45,038 bases of DNA from assembly GCF_037997115.1 (NCBI RefSeq), contig NZ_CP150484.1, forward strand, positions 1,497,442 through 1,542,479, given 5' to 3'. The DNA is from Amycolatopsis coloradensis. Lineage in GTDB: Bacteria > Actinomycetota > Actinomycetes > Mycobacteriales > Pseudonocardiaceae. The translations under genes and the position numbers were made by a program. Below the pieces are notes generated by a model. That model saw nothing but the letters and a program-made list of their open reading frames with translations. It did not search any database and was not told where the DNA came from. How positions within the stretch are numbered: the first letter of the stretch is position 1; every line of letters starts with the position of its first letter. Positions 17,749 through 25,993 of the stretch are shown here, one piece after another.

Positions 17749-18768
17749 TCAGCGCAGCGCGGGAAGGACCTCTTCCCCGATCCGCGCGATGTTCTCGAGC
17801 GTTCCCTCCGGCGTACCGGACGCTTCCACCATCATGATCACGTGGGAGACCCCGGTACGCCGGATGCTCGTTCCCAGCCGGTCGACGCAGTACTCCACGC
17901 CGCCGATCGGGTGCATCTCGCACAGCCGGTCGGTGTAGGAGACCGGATCCTTGTCCAGCCCCCGCTTGCCGTCGAGGTACACATGCCCGGCGAATCCCTC
18001 CTTGAGGGAGCCCGGCAAGGCAGACCGCACGACGTCCAGCGCGTCGTTCCCGACCTGGCACATCACCGTCGAGACGTGTTCAGCGGCGGAATCCCCGTAC
18101 GCGGCAAGGGTTTCGATCTTGCCGTCGTCGTCGGTGTGCAGCCCGAGCAGCATCGGCAGCCCGCGATCGGCGGCGAGCCGGACCGCGCGAGAGCCGGCGT
18201 CCCCACAGGCCACGACCATGCGCGGAGCCCGCTCCGGCCGCGGCACCATCGGCACCTCCCGGAACCGGAAGTGCTCCCCGTCCGCCGAGACCGTCTTCGA
18301 CATCATCGCGGCGAGCAACAGGTCGAGGCTCTCCTCGAACCCGGTTTCGTAGCGGGCCGCGCCGGTGCCGAAGACCTCCAGGTCCTGCCACGGCCCGCCC
18401 CGGCCGACGCCGATCCGCAGCCGACCGCCCGAAACCGCGTCGAGCAGCGACCACTGTTCGGCGAGCGCCACCGGATGCGCGACCGACAGCACGCTCACCG
18501 CGGTGCCGACGGCGATCCGCTCGGTGCGGCCCAGCACGTGCGCGGCGAGGGTGATCGCGGACGGGCAGACGCCGTACGGCATGAAGTGGTGCTCGGCGAA
18601 CCACACGTCGTCGAACCCGGCCCGTTCCGCGGCGATGGCGGCGTCGACCGACCGGCGCAGGACATCGGCGTCCTCCTGCCCGGGAAACCGCCCGGAGACA
18701 AGGAAGACGCCGAACCGCGCGTCTACTGGACGCTCACTTCGTTGAACCAGAGCCGCGGTTCCAGCCAC
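17749..18768 (-). CDS. LLM-class flavin-dependent oxidoreductase (luciferase-like)
   Basis: 339 residues from GTG at 18768. The bacterial luciferase-like TIM barrel is visible in FGVFLVSGRFPG, DDVWFAEHHF, GTAVSVLSVAHPV and RLRIGVGRG. These enzymes use F420 or FMN to oxidise varied substrates, and the true substrate is unknown. The start overlaps the preceding 51-residue membrane gene by 46 bases; there is no other ATG/GTG before the conserved region, so coupling to that gene is likely. Confidence 0.86.
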   Translation of the reverse strand: MAGTAALVQRSERPVDARFGVFLVSGRFPGQEDADVLRRSVDAAIAAERAGFDDVWFAEHHFMPYGVCPSAITLAAHVLGRTERIAVGTAVSVLSVAHPVALAEQWSLLDAVSGGRLRIGVGRGGPWQDLEVFGTGAARYETGFEESLDLLLAAMMSKTVSADGEHFRFREVPMVPRPERAPRMVVACGDAGSRAVRLAADRGLPMLLGLHTDDDGKIETLAAYGDSAAEHVSTVMCQVGNDALDVVRSALPGSLKEGFAGHVYLDGKRGLDKDPVSYTDRLCEMHPIGGVEYCVDRLGTSIRRTGVSHVIMMVEASGTPEGTLENIARIGEEVLPALR

Positions 18769-18878
18769 GGGAAGACGACGAACATCAGCAGCGCCACGAT
18801 CCCGAGCACCAGCACGACGGCCGTCGCGAGCTTCACCGCGAAGGGGCCCGGCAGCTTGCGCCAGATCCAGCCGTACAT
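18723..18878 (-). CDS. 51-residue single-pass membrane protein after the sortase
   Basis: ATG at 18876-18878 overlaps the sortase stop by one base (TGATG) and the frame ends TAG at 18723-18725. Residues ~17-37 form one strongly hydrophobic helix, flanked by a basic/aromatic N terminus (MYGWIWRKLPGP) and a C-terminal EPRLWFNEVSVQ. The tight coupling suggests work with the class E sortase, perhaps as an accessory subunit. No family is recognised. Confidence 0.75.
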   Translation of the reverse strand: MYGWIWRKLPGPFAVKLATAVVLVLGIVALLMFVVFPWLEPRLWFNEVSVQ

Positions 18879-19996
18879 CAGCGCGCCTCCGAGATCTTGG
18901 GCAGGAGTTCGGCGTAGGAGCCGACCTGGTTCTTCGGCACCTGCTGAGCCAGCACCGCGTGGATGATGAGCCGTTCCTTCGCCGAGAACTTCGGGTGACA
19001 CGTCGTCAGCGTGAGCAGCGAGACCTGCTCGGCCTTCGGCAGGATATCCGGGTCCTTGTACGGCACCGGGTTCACCGTGTCGCCCTTGGTCGGGAACACG
19101 ATGCGGCGGCCGTTGGTCTCGCCGTAGGCGCCGCCGTCGACGGCGTTCGGGTCGCGCAGTGTCCCGACGTTCTTGCACTTCGGCTGTGCGCCCTTGCCCG
19201 CGGCCCAGCCTTCGACCTCGTCTTTGTAGGGCAGCACCTTGTAGATGTAGAAGTCGGTCTGCGTCTCGATGATGATCTGGTCGCACGAGCTGAGGTTGTC
19301 CAGATCGTTGAACGGCGCGCCCTTGCCGACACGGTGGCCCGCGATGGCGAAGTTACCCGGCTCGCCGGGCAGTGCCGTGCCCTTGTAGTGGCCGGGGCCG
19401 ACTTCGAGCGCCGCCTCGGTGGTGCCTTCCTGGATGGTGAAGTTGAAGTCGGCGCCGAACACCGGGATGTGGATCCTGGCGAACGCCTTCCCGTCGACCA
19501 GGTCGGGGTGCAGCTGCCGGTCCTTGCCCCACTCGCCGTCCAGTTCCGAACTCGCCTCGGACTGCTTGCCCGCGGAGAAGAGGTCGGTCACGTAGACCTC
19601 GTAGACCATGAACAGCAGCACCACGAGGCCCGCGGTGATGAGGAGCTCGCCGACGGTCCGGATCGCGGCGCCGCCCTTGCCCAGTTCGCGCGGCGGCGGA
19701 CGTTCCTCGGTCGCGGTGCCACCGCCGACCGGTTCGAAGACGACGGTCTCCTCAGTCGACCCCGGCGGCGGCGCGGGACGACGGCGAGGCGGTGGCGCGT
19801 CGCTCCGGCGGCGCGGCGGCGGCCCTTCGTAGGACCTGCCGTCCTGCGGCCTCCGGCGGGGTGTCGGCGCCTCTCCCTGGCCGCGGCGCGGCGGGATTGC
19901 GTCCTCCGGTCTACGCCGGGGGGCCGGACGGCCTCCGCCGGGTGGTCGTTCGGAGTACCGTCGACGGTCCCCGCCCGGCTCTTCCCGCTCAGCCAC
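18878..19996 (-). CDS. Class E sortase
   Basis: 372 residues, GTG start. The first ~100 residues are Pro/Arg-rich and disordered, followed by one membrane helix at ~113-133. The extracellular sortase fold carries His221 (AGHRVG), the catalytic Cys333 (LTTCHP) and Arg342. Class E sortases anchor proteins with LAXTG-type signals to the wall in high-GC Gram-positive bacteria, and crgA-adjacent class E sortases are common in actinobacteria. No obvious sorting substrate is in this window. Confidence 0.94.
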   Translation of the reverse strand: MAEREEPGGDRRRYSERPPGGGRPAPRRRPEDAIPPRRGQGEAPTPRRRPQDGRSYEGPPPRRRSDAPPPRRRPAPPPGSTEETVVFEPVGGGTATEERPPPRELGKGGAAIRTVGELLITAGLVVLLFMVYEVYVTDLFSAGKQSEASSELDGEWGKDRQLHPDLVDGKAFARIHIPVFGADFNFTIQEGTTEAALEVGPGHYKGTALPGEPGNFAIAGHRVGKGAPFNDLDNLSSCDQIIIETQTDFYIYKVLPYKDEVEGWAAGKGAQPKCKNVGTLRDPNAVDGGAYGETNGRRIVFPTKGDTVNPVPYKDPDILPKAEQVSLLTLTTCHPKFSAKERLIIHAVLAQQVPKNQVGSYAELLPKISEAR

Positions 19997-20189
19997 GCAA
20001 AGCTCCTCAGTCTCGAACCAAACCGCTGCCGAACCGTCTGTGACACCATTGTCACAGTGCGGGAAATCGACCGGTCCCGGACGGTGCCCAGCGGCGCTCG
20101 TTTACGTTAACGTGTGCACGTGGCGCTGGTTGCGCACCCGAAAGCGGGTCATCGCCACCAGGGAAGCCGAACAGTACGCGAGGAACACG

Positions 20190-20456
20190 ATGCCGAAGTC
20201 CAAGGTCCGCAAGAAGACGGCGTACACCCCGCCGACCGACCGCCGCACGCCGGTGAAGGTCAAGGCGGCGGGCCCGTCGAACCTGTTCTACAAGATCGTG
20301 ATGTTCGGCCTCATGCTGATCGGCCTGATGTGGCTGGTCGTCAACTACATCGCGGGCGACAAGATCCCCTTCATGGCGGATCTGGGCAACACGAACTTCG
20401 CCATCGGTTTCGTGCTGATGATCGCCGGGTTGCTCATGACGATGCGGTGGCGGTGA
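20190..20456 (+). CDS. crgA: CrgA cell-division protein
   Basis: 88 residues from ATG at 20190 with a GAGGAA ribosome site; the longer upstream reading is not conserved. The basic N terminus (MPKSKVRKK) is followed by two membrane helices (~35-55 and ~68-85) joined by a short loop ending in RWR. CrgA recruits PBPs and regulates FtsZ ring and septum formation in Streptomyces and Mycobacterium. Its place between pknB and a Rv0010c-like gene is conserved. A palindromic ACGTTAACGT (20104-20113) lies in the upstream region shared with the divergent sortase. Confidence 0.96.
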   Translation: MPKSKVRKKTAYTPPTDRRTPVKVKAAGPSNLFYKIVMFGLMLIGLMWLVVNYIAGDKIPFMADLGNTNFAIGFVLMIAGLLMTMRWR

Positions 20457-20512
20457 GCATTACCCCGGATGGCGGCTTGACGCCTAATTACACCGGTGTG
20501 ACTCATCCCCAG

Positions 20513-20534
20513 TGTGGATAACCCCTGTGGATAA
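20513..20534 (-). promoter_or_regulatory. Two DnaA-box-like sites (TTATCCACA) before the PH-domain gene
   Basis: TGTGGATAA occurs at 20513-20521 and 20526-20534, that is, two exact copies of the E. coli R1-type DnaA box on the minus strand, 13 bases apart. They lie at the start codon of the next gene and in the origin-proximal block. They could titrate DnaA or allow DnaA control of this gene. Confidence 0.55.
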
Positions 20535-20952
20535 CTACCCCACCTCCTGGGCGCCGCGGCAGAACGTTGTGGTAGTGGCCTGGGTGATCACCCTGTTGTT
20601 GCTGGCAGGAGTGCTCTGGCTGGCCTTCGGCGGCGACGTCGGCGGCACAGTCCTGACCGGGGTCGCGATGCTGTCCATGGGCGCTCTCGCGCTGCACGGC
20701 ACCCTGCTCCGTCCCCGGCTGGCCGCCGGACCCGACGGAATCCTGGCCAGGACCGCCGGCGGCGCGCACCGCTACTCCTGGTCCGAAGCCCGGCTGCGGT
20801 TGCGCACGACGCGACGGCTCGGCCGGGACAACCTGACCCTCGAGGTCGAATCCGGCGACCACCTGCTGGTGTTCGGCCGGATCGACCTCGGTGAGGACCC
20901 CAGGGACGTCCTGGACGTCCTCACCGCCCTCAAGGGTCAGGCGTTGTCGTAG
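20527..20952 (+). CDS. PH-domain membrane protein (Rv0010c-like)
   Basis: 141 residues from GTG at 20527, chosen because it yields MDNYPTSWAP, close to the mycobacterial start; GTG at 20512 is the alternative. Two hydrophobic stretches (~13-32 and ~38-55) precede a small PH-like beta domain. Rv0010c orthologues follow crgA in the same orientation; the function is unknown. The 3' end overlaps the convergent secreted-protein gene by 16 bases. Confidence 0.86.
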   Translation: MDNYPTSWAPRQNVVVVAWVITLLLLAGVLWLAFGGDVGGTVLTGVAMLSMGALALHGTLLRPRLAAGPDGILARTAGGAHRYSWSEARLRLRTTRRLGRDNLTLEVESGDHLLVFGRIDLGEDPRDVLDVLTALKGQALS

Positions 20953-21425
20953 TAGTGGACGTCGCCGTTCGGGCCGTGTGACCAGCCAGGGACGGCCGGG
21001 CCCACCGCCGGCGGCGCGTATTCCCCGAAGATCTCGTACGGCGAGGCCGGCGAGCAGATCGGGTTGATCTTGACGACGCAGGTCCGCAGCGAACCGCTGA
21101 ACTTCGCTTTCACGTGCCGGGGCCGCTGGTCTTCCACCACGGCCGGACCGGCGGTGATCTCCCAGCCGGTGGCCGCACCCGGCCCGGTGGTGCCGACGGT
21201 CTGCGTCGCCACCGCCGAAGTGACGCCGGGATCGCCGAAGCAGATCTTCAACGCCGCATCGACGTAGGCGACACGCAGCGTGATCGCGCTGCCGGAGCCG
21301 AGGAAATAGCGTTTGGTGTAGGTCTGGCAGGTCTCGGCGGCTTGACCGGCCTGCGCGACCGACGGCGCCAAGGCCGACGCCAGCACGGCGACGGCGGCGA
21401 GAGCTGCTGCTTTCCGGATCTTCAT
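20937..21425 (-). CDS. Secreted protein of unknown function
   Basis: 162 residues from ATG at 21425; the longer reading to 21458 adds unconserved sequence. A Sec signal peptide is clear: a KIRK basic start, a hydrophobic Ala/Val core and an SVAQA cleavage region near residue 25. The mature part has four Cys residues that could form two disulfides and no recognised domain. It is probably exported, perhaps a small beta protein. Confidence 0.75.
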   Translation of the reverse strand: MKIRKAAALAAVAVLASALAPSVAQAGQAAETCQTYTKRYFLGSGSAITLRVAYVDAALKICFGDPGVTSAVATQTVGTTGPGAATGWEITAGPAVVEDQRPRHVKAKFSGSLRTCVVKINPICSPASPYEIFGEYAPPAVGPAVPGWSHGPNGDVHYYDNA

Positions 21426-21525
21426 CTCAACCCCCAAGTTGATGATGTCAATGATCAACTCGAAGATACCCGGGCTTGTTGCTTCTCCACCGGGTATTCG
21501 GGTGACCCACTCGGGGGAACCGGGA

Positions 21526-22488
21526 CTACTCCGGGTAGCAGACGTATGTGGGGGCGCCCCGGCTGGTGGTGAGCTCGCAGGACGCGGAGATCGTCTGCGA
21601 GTCCTTCCAGGCGATGAGGCCGATCATGGCCACCACGACGATCGCGATACCGCCGAGCTGCCACTTCAGCCGGTTCTTTTCCGGGGCGTACAGCAGCGCG
21701 AAGGTGGCCACCAGGCCGCCGACGAAGCCACCGGCGTGGCCGAGAATCGAGATACTGGGCACCTGGAAGGTGATGAAGACGTTCAGGCCGAGGATGACCA
21801 GCAACCAGGTCGGATTGAGCCTCAGCTTGATGACGATGACCGTGTACGCGCCGATGAGCCCGAAGATGGCGCCGGACGCCCCGACCACCGGACCGGCGTC
21901 GAGACCGTTGAACACCAGGTTCGCGGCCGAGCCGCCGATCATCGAAACGAAATAGAGCACCGTGAACGGGACGCGGCCGAGCGCGGTCTCCAGGGGGCGG
22001 CCGACGAACCACAGCGAGAACGCGTTGCTCGCGATGTGCAGCAGGCCGTACTGGAGGAAGCCCGAGGTGAAGATCCGCCACCATTCGTCGCCGGCCAGCG
22101 TCGCCGGATTCCACAGCTGGCCGAGCTGGAAGAGCTCGGAGAAGTTGTTGTTCACGATGCTGCCGGACTGGGCGACCGTGACGAAGAAGATGACGACGTT
22201 GAGCGCCAGGAGGACAGGCGTCACGACAGCCGTTTGAACGGGCTGTGCGCCCGCGAGAGTGCGCGCGCCGTAGCCCGCGTCGCGGTACTGCTTCTGCTGG
22301 GCGCGATCCTGCTGGCGCCCCGCCTGGACGCAGTCCGTGCACTGGAAGCCCACGGCGGCTTCGCGCAGGCAATCCGGGCAGGCCGGACGCTCGCAGCGTG
22401 AACAGCTCAGCCCGGTCGGCCGGTTCGGGTGCCACCAGCAGCCGGGCATGGCGGCCTGCTGGTACTGGGGATTCGGTGGTTGGCTCAC
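21526..22488 (-). CDS. Rhomboid-family intramembrane serine protease with N-terminal zinc ribbon
   Basis: 320 residues. The N terminus has eight ligands, C17, H20, C29, C32, C37, C40, C50 and C53, a B-box/zinc-ribbon pattern. About six to seven membrane helices follow. The catalytic dyad is Ser205 in GASGAIFG and His251 in GHAGGFVGG. It cleaves membrane proteins within the bilayer. Its position next to ppiA and crgA resembles other actinobacteria. Substrates are unknown. Confidence 0.94.
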   Translation of the reverse strand: MSQPPNPQYQQAAMPGCWWHPNRPTGLSCSRCERPACPDCLREAAVGFQCTDCVQAGRQQDRAQQKQYRDAGYGARTLAGAQPVQTAVVTPVLLALNVVIFFVTVAQSGSIVNNNFSELFQLGQLWNPATLAGDEWWRIFTSGFLQYGLLHIASNAFSLWFVGRPLETALGRVPFTVLYFVSMIGGSAANLVFNGLDAGPVVGASGAIFGLIGAYTVIVIKLRLNPTWLLVILGLNVFITFQVPSISILGHAGGFVGGLVATFALLYAPEKNRLKWQLGGIAIVVVAMIGLIAWKDSQTISASCELTTSRGAPTYVCYPE

Positions 22489-22531
22489 GATGCCACCAAC
22501 CTACCGAAATCCCCCGTAACCGGCTCTACGA

Positions 22532-23092
22532 TCAGCCCTCGCGGCTGATGCTGACCTTCTCGATGACGATGTCCTGCAGCGGACGGTCCGCCGGACCGGT
22601 CGCCGTGCGGCCGATCGCGTCGACGACGTCGCGGGACGCCTGGTCCGCGACCTCACCGAAGATGGTGTGCTTGAAGTTCAGGTGCGTCGTCGGCGCGACG
22701 GTGATGAAGAACTGCGAGCCGTTGGTGCCGGGCCCGGCGTTGGCCATGGCCAGCAGGTACGGCTTGGAGAACTGGAGCTCCGGGTGGAACTCGTCGCCGA
22801 ACTTGTAGCCGGGGCCGCCGCGGCCGGTGCCGGTCGGGTCGCCGCCCTGCAGCATGAAGCCGTCGATGACGCGGTGGAAGATCGACCCGTCGTAGAACGG
22901 GCCCGAGTTCGTGCCCTGCGCGTTGGGCTGGGTGTACTCCTTGCTGCCCTCGGCGAGCCCGACGAAGTTCGCGACCGTCTTCGGCGCGTGGTCGGGGAAC
23001 AGGTTCAGGTTGATGTCACCCTGGTTGGTGTGCAGAGTGGCCTTCAGCGCGCCACCAATGAGGGATCCCTTGCTTTCAGTCACGAGCTTCAT
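22532..23092 (-). CDS. ppiA: Cyclophilin-type peptidyl-prolyl cis-trans isomerase
   Basis: 186 residues without signal peptide. The cyclophilin core is seen in FHRVIDGFMLQGGDPTGTG and NGSQFFITVAP, with the loop HTIFG. It catalyses proline isomerisation in the cytoplasm. Mycobacterial ppiA (Rv0009) sits in the same conserved block. A short divergent gap to the lysine-rich protein contains both promoters. Confidence 0.96.
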   Translation of the reverse strand: MKLVTESKGSLIGGALKATLHTNQGDINLNLFPDHAPKTVANFVGLAEGSKEYTQPNAQGTNSGPFYDGSIFHRVIDGFMLQGGDPTGTGRGGPGYKFGDEFHPELQFSKPYLLAMANAGPGTNGSQFFITVAPTTHLNFKHTIFGEVADQASRDVVDAIGRTATGPADRPLQDIVIEKVSISREG

Positions 23093-23181
23093 CGTGCCAT
23101 CTGCGGCAAGATCTGGGGAAAAGGGGCACGATAGGTTACAAGCAACGAAGCAGAATCAAAACGATTGATGAGGTGAAGGCC

Positions 23182-23883
23182 ATGACCCGGGCCGCAGATT
23201 CGGTGAGCGAGTCGGCGAAGGCCGGCGCGCTCGGCCTGCGCAAACGTGCCGTCGAGGCGGGTAAGGAAGCCACCGCCCACGCCGTCGAGGTAGCCGAGCA
23301 GAAGCTCTCCGAGAGCGCCGGTGAGATCGCTAAGACCAGCCGTCGCGCGCGCAAGAAGCTCGCGAAGAAGACGGAACTGACCCGCAAGGAGCTCAAGCGC
23401 AGCTCCAAGGCGGCTCGCAAGGAGGCTCTGGCCAGGATTTCCGAGATGCGGAAGCCGGGCCGCAAGGCGCGCAAGGCCGCCATCCAGGCCGCGAAGTCCG
23501 CCGGTGAGTCCAAGCGCCGGGGCAAGAAGAACTTCAAGGCGGCGAAGAAGGACTTCAAGGCCGCGCTCGTCGAGGCGAAGTCGGCGGCCAAGGGAACGCG
23601 CAAGCGTCGTCGCTGGCCGTGGGTGATCGGTATCGCGGTCGTCGGCGCCGGTGCCGCCTACGCGCTGCGTTCCAAGCAGGAGCCGCCGGTCGCGCCCGCG
23701 CCGCCGAAGGCTCCGCCCGCTCCTCCGGCCAAGCCCGCGGCTCCGGCCGCGGCCGCTCCGAAACCCGCACCGGCGAAGCCTGCCGCTTCCGGTCCGGCTG
23801 GGGGTTCGGGTGCGGCTAAGCCCGCGGCTCCGAAGAACGGGCACCAGGCTTCGAACGCCGGCTCCGCCGACAAGAAGAACTGA
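23182..23883 (+). CDS. Lys/Ala-rich basic protein with one membrane helix and Pro/Ala tail
   Basis: 233 residues from ATG at 23182 with GAGGTG as ribosome site; GTG at 23173 would add three residues. Residues ~1-140 are Lys/Arg/Ala/Glu-rich and mostly helical, resembling the repeats of mycobacterial HupB/histone-like tails. A hydrophobic helix (WPWVIGIAVVGAGAAYAL, ~150-168) precedes a PA(A)P-rich low-complexity C terminus. It might bind DNA or polyanions at the membrane. The basic part could alternatively be a coiled coil for a cell-envelope partner. Confidence 0.75.
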   Translation: MTRAADSVSESAKAGALGLRKRAVEAGKEATAHAVEVAEQKLSESAGEIAKTSRRARKKLAKKTELTRKELKRSSKAARKEALARISEMRKPGRKARKAAIQAAKSAGESKRRGKKNFKAAKKDFKAALVEAKSAAKGTRKRRRWPWVIGIAVVGAGAAYALRSKQEPPVAPAPPKAPPAPPAKPAAPAAAAPKPAPAKPAASGPAGGSGAAKPAAPKNGHQASNAGSADKKN

Positions 23884-23909
23884 CGCCTCACGCTTTTCTG
23901 CTTGTCGCG

Positions 23910-23951
23910 AAGGGTCGCCCAGGACCACTGTCCGGTCCTGGGCGGCCCTTT
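23910..23951. terminator. Bidirectional terminator between convergent genes
   Basis: Long arms AAGGGTCGCCCAGGACC and GGTCCTGGGCGGCCCTTT (one wobble) surround a short loop, with T-rich flanks on both strands. It serves the lysine-rich protein from the left and the metal-binding protein from the right. Confidence 0.85.
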
Positions 23952-24163
23952 CACGTTCCGGGGACGAGTTCGTAGCCCGCTTCTTCGACGGCGGCGCGGA
24001 CGACTGCGACGTCGAGGTCCTGGTCGCTGGTCACGGTCACCATGCCGTTGTCGACGTCCACCGCCACGGCGGTGACTCCCGCGATGGTCTTGATCTGCTC
24101 GGTGACGAAATCCGCGCAGTGCCCACAGGCCATGCCGCGCACGGCATAGGTGCTCGTGCTCAT
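23951..24163 (-). CDS. CopZ-like heavy-metal-associated domain protein
   Basis: 70 residues forming a single HMA domain with the metal-binding GMACGHCADFV loop near residue 10-16. Such proteins carry Cu(I) or Zn(II) to efflux ATPases. Its ATG overlaps the upstream NTF2-like gene stop by four bases (ATGA). No P-type ATPase is in the window. Confidence 0.92.
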   Translation of the reverse strand: MSTSTYAVRGMACGHCADFVTEQIKTIAGVTAVAVDVDNGMVTVTSDQDLDVAVVRAAVEEAGYELVPGT

Positions 24164-24549
24164 GCCGCCGGCACGGTCCGGGTGAGCGTATGTCCCCGCC
24201 GCATCCGGCCGTCGGGGGTGAACTCCCCGAAGAAGTACACCTCCAGCTTGAGGTCCCTCTCGCGATTCGTCACGTGGAGAGTGCTCCGCGCGGCGATCCG
24301 GTTCCCGTCCGCCACCGCGTCGTGCACCTCCATTCGCGCGGTGGGCCGGTTCTTGCGGACCGGGCGGGTGTGCGCGATGAGCTTGTCCCGGTCCATCCGG
24401 TGCCCGTCGGCGATCTGCACGATGTCAGGCGTGTGATAGCGGTCGACGATCACGCCCGCGTCTTCGTCGCCGTTCACCAGTTCGTCGTGGAAGGACTCGT
24501 GGAAGTCCGCGATGAACTTCTTCGGATCGGTGCCGTGAAAGGGCGTCAT
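24160..24549 (-). CDS. NTF2/SnoaL-like alpha+beta barrel protein
   Basis: 129 residues from ATG at 24549 with a GGGGAG ribosome site. The pattern of a helical N terminus followed by beta strands with RDLKLEVYFFGEFT and GHTLTRT fits the SnoaL/NTF2 fold of small ligand-binding or isomerase-like proteins. The function is unknown. It is the promoter-proximal gene of the pair with the metal-binding protein and has a clear palindrome upstream. Confidence 0.65.
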   Translation of the reverse strand: MTPFHGTDPKKFIADFHESFHDELVNGDEDAGVIVDRYHTPDIVQIADGHRMDRDKLIAHTRPVRKNRPTARMEVHDAVADGNRIAARSTLHVTNRERDLKLEVYFFGEFTPDGRMRRGHTLTRTVPAA

Positions 24550-24576
24550 CGTGCTCCCCAAGCCGCCTGAGTTAAC

Positions 24577-24593
24577 TCTTACAATCTGTAAGA
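24577..24593. promoter_or_regulatory. TCTTACA-N3-TGTAAGA operator-like palindrome
   Basis: Perfect 7-bp arms with a 3-base spacer lie 28 bases before the NTF2-like gene start. The size fits a TetR/MarR-type dimer site. No matching regulator gene is next to it. Confidence 0.55.
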
Positions 24594-24692
24594 TATCTGC
24601 GGAGCGGGAGCTTTGACAAGGTGTCAGAATTATTCAGGGAGCCTTCACCCCTGCTGGTCCGGAAGATGCCTGACCAGGGCCCATGAACACGA

Positions 24693-24746
24693 CGAAGGGG
24701 CGCCGTCACTTCCGACGTGATGTCGAGAGCGGACGACGCCCCTTCG
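24693..24746. terminator. Hairpin after the DUF6918 gene
   Basis: CGAAGGGGCG with CGTC (24693-24707) pairs with GACG and CGCCCCTTCG (24732-24746). It lies just past the DUF6918 stop on its downstream side. No strong T-run, so termination is inferred from position. Confidence 0.55.
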
Positions 24747-24776
24747 GGTGTTCGGCTCAGCGCGTGGCTGAACGGG

Positions 24777-25229
24777 TCACGCGTTCGCGGCGTGCTTGTC
24801 GATCAGCTGGCCGAGGCGGGGAAGGGCCTCCTCGACGTTCTTCTTGCCGTTCGGGCGCAGCTTCGAGTAGACCTTCTTGATGCTGTCGCGGCTGCTCTTC
24901 TCGGCGCGCGAGTCGGTGACCGACAGGAGCGCGTCCGAAGCCTCGTCGCTGCGGCCGACCAGGTAGGCGCCGAAGTCGTTGCCACCCTTGGCCTTGTAGT
25001 CGCCGTAGAACGGCTCGAGGGCCACAGTGAAGTCGTCGAGCAGGGTGTCGACGGCGGCGGGGATGATGCCCGGCTTGATCTTCTTGACGGCGGCGAAGCC
25101 GGTCTTCACGACGGCACCCGAAACGCCGCCCTTGTCCGAGACCTCGGCGTCGACGAGACCTTCGAAGTCGCTCACGACCGCCGGGCGACGGCTGGAGTCG
25201 AGCAAGATTTCCTTGAGGGTGTCAGCCAC
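24777..25229 (-). CDS. DUF6918-family protein
   Basis: 150 residues from GTG at 25229 with an AAAAGGACAGG ribosome region. It is mainly helical, with conserved-looking LLDSSRRPAVVSDFEGLVDAEV and a C-terminal LRPNGKKNVEEALPRLGQLID. It matches a widely conserved actinobacterial family of unknown role. No signal peptide, membrane helix or known active site is seen. It is transcribed alone. Confidence 0.8.
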   Translation of the reverse strand: MADTLKEILLDSSRRPAVVSDFEGLVDAEVSDKGGVSGAVVKTGFAAVKKIKPGIIPAAVDTLLDDFTVALEPFYGDYKAKGGNDFGAYLVGRSDEASDALLSVTDSRAEKSSRDSIKKVYSKLRPNGKKNVEEALPRLGQLIDKHAANA

Positions 25230-25397
25230 GAAACCTGTCCTTTTGTCTTATGGGGAGAAATGATCTTTTGTGCCGCCGAGCCACACCGCAAGGCGGCCTC
25301 CGCCGGATCTGGCGCCCGCGCTGGTCCCGCGAAACCTCGCGCGTGCGGCACAGGGTAGTACAAGATCAACTTCACTCTGACGTGTGGATACCACTAC

Positions 25398-25922
25398 CTA
25401 GAGCTTCAGCTCACCGATAGCCTCCTTCGCCACCGTACGTGCTTTGATGCTCTGCTTCTGGTTGGTGGTCACGACAACCGCGTTCCCGCCCTTCGCGACC
25501 GCGTAAACGGCGCCTTCCCCGGAAGGTTGGTAGCCGCCCTTCCAGCCCGCCGGTTCGTCGGCCGGGTTCGAGGTGTCGATGGGCGCGGCCTGGTCCACCA
25601 GTGCCTTGGCCACGGCGGGTTCCCCGACGTACACGCGCACGGTGAGCTGCAGTTTCCCGCTCAGCGCATAGAAGAAACACGTCGGATGCGGCTGATCGGC
25701 CGAGGTCTTGACCTTGGAGACCTTCTGCCCGTTGGCGTCCGAGACGAAGTCGGTGCCGAGGTACGGGCACGGTCCCTTGCCGGTGGGTTCCGGGGCGGGC
25801 GGGATGCTGGGCGCCGCGGTGCTCGACGGCGCGGGCGAACTCGCCGCGGGCGGCGGCTGTTCCGTCGGCCCGCAGGCCGCCAGCAGCGGCACGACGAGCG
25901 GCAAGATCAGAAGACGTCGCAT
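25398..25922 (-). CDS. Lipoprotein, DUF2020-like
   Basis: 174 residues. The signal peptide ends in the lipobox LLAAC at Cys17. A Pro/Ser/Ala linker leads to a compact domain with two further Cys residues (CPYLGTDFV and PTCFFY) in the pattern of the DUF2020 family. It is anchored outside the membrane; no activity is known. It is divergent from the next gene, separated by a short gap. Confidence 0.8.
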   Translation of the reverse strand: MRRLLILPLVVPLLAACGPTEQPPPAASSPAPSSTAAPSIPPAPEPTGKGPCPYLGTDFVSDANGQKVSKVKTSADQPHPTCFFYALSGKLQLTVRVYVGEPAVAKALVDQAAPIDTSNPADEPAGWKGGYQPSGEGAVYAVAKGGNAVVVTTNQKQSIKARTVAKEAIGELKL

Positions 25923-25993
25923 AGTGGCGTCCAGTGAAGCAGATCGCCGTTCGTGCGACGATGGCCGTGCGCGAGGAGTCTTCGGGAGGGTCA

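Noticed and set aside
24614..24626. TGACA-AGG-TGTCA palindrome with a TTGACA-like box
   Set aside because: Short and not close to any start in a way that defines a promoter.
25384..25392. TGTGGATAC near a possible DnaA box
   Set aside because: One mismatch and single copy; such sequences occur by chance.
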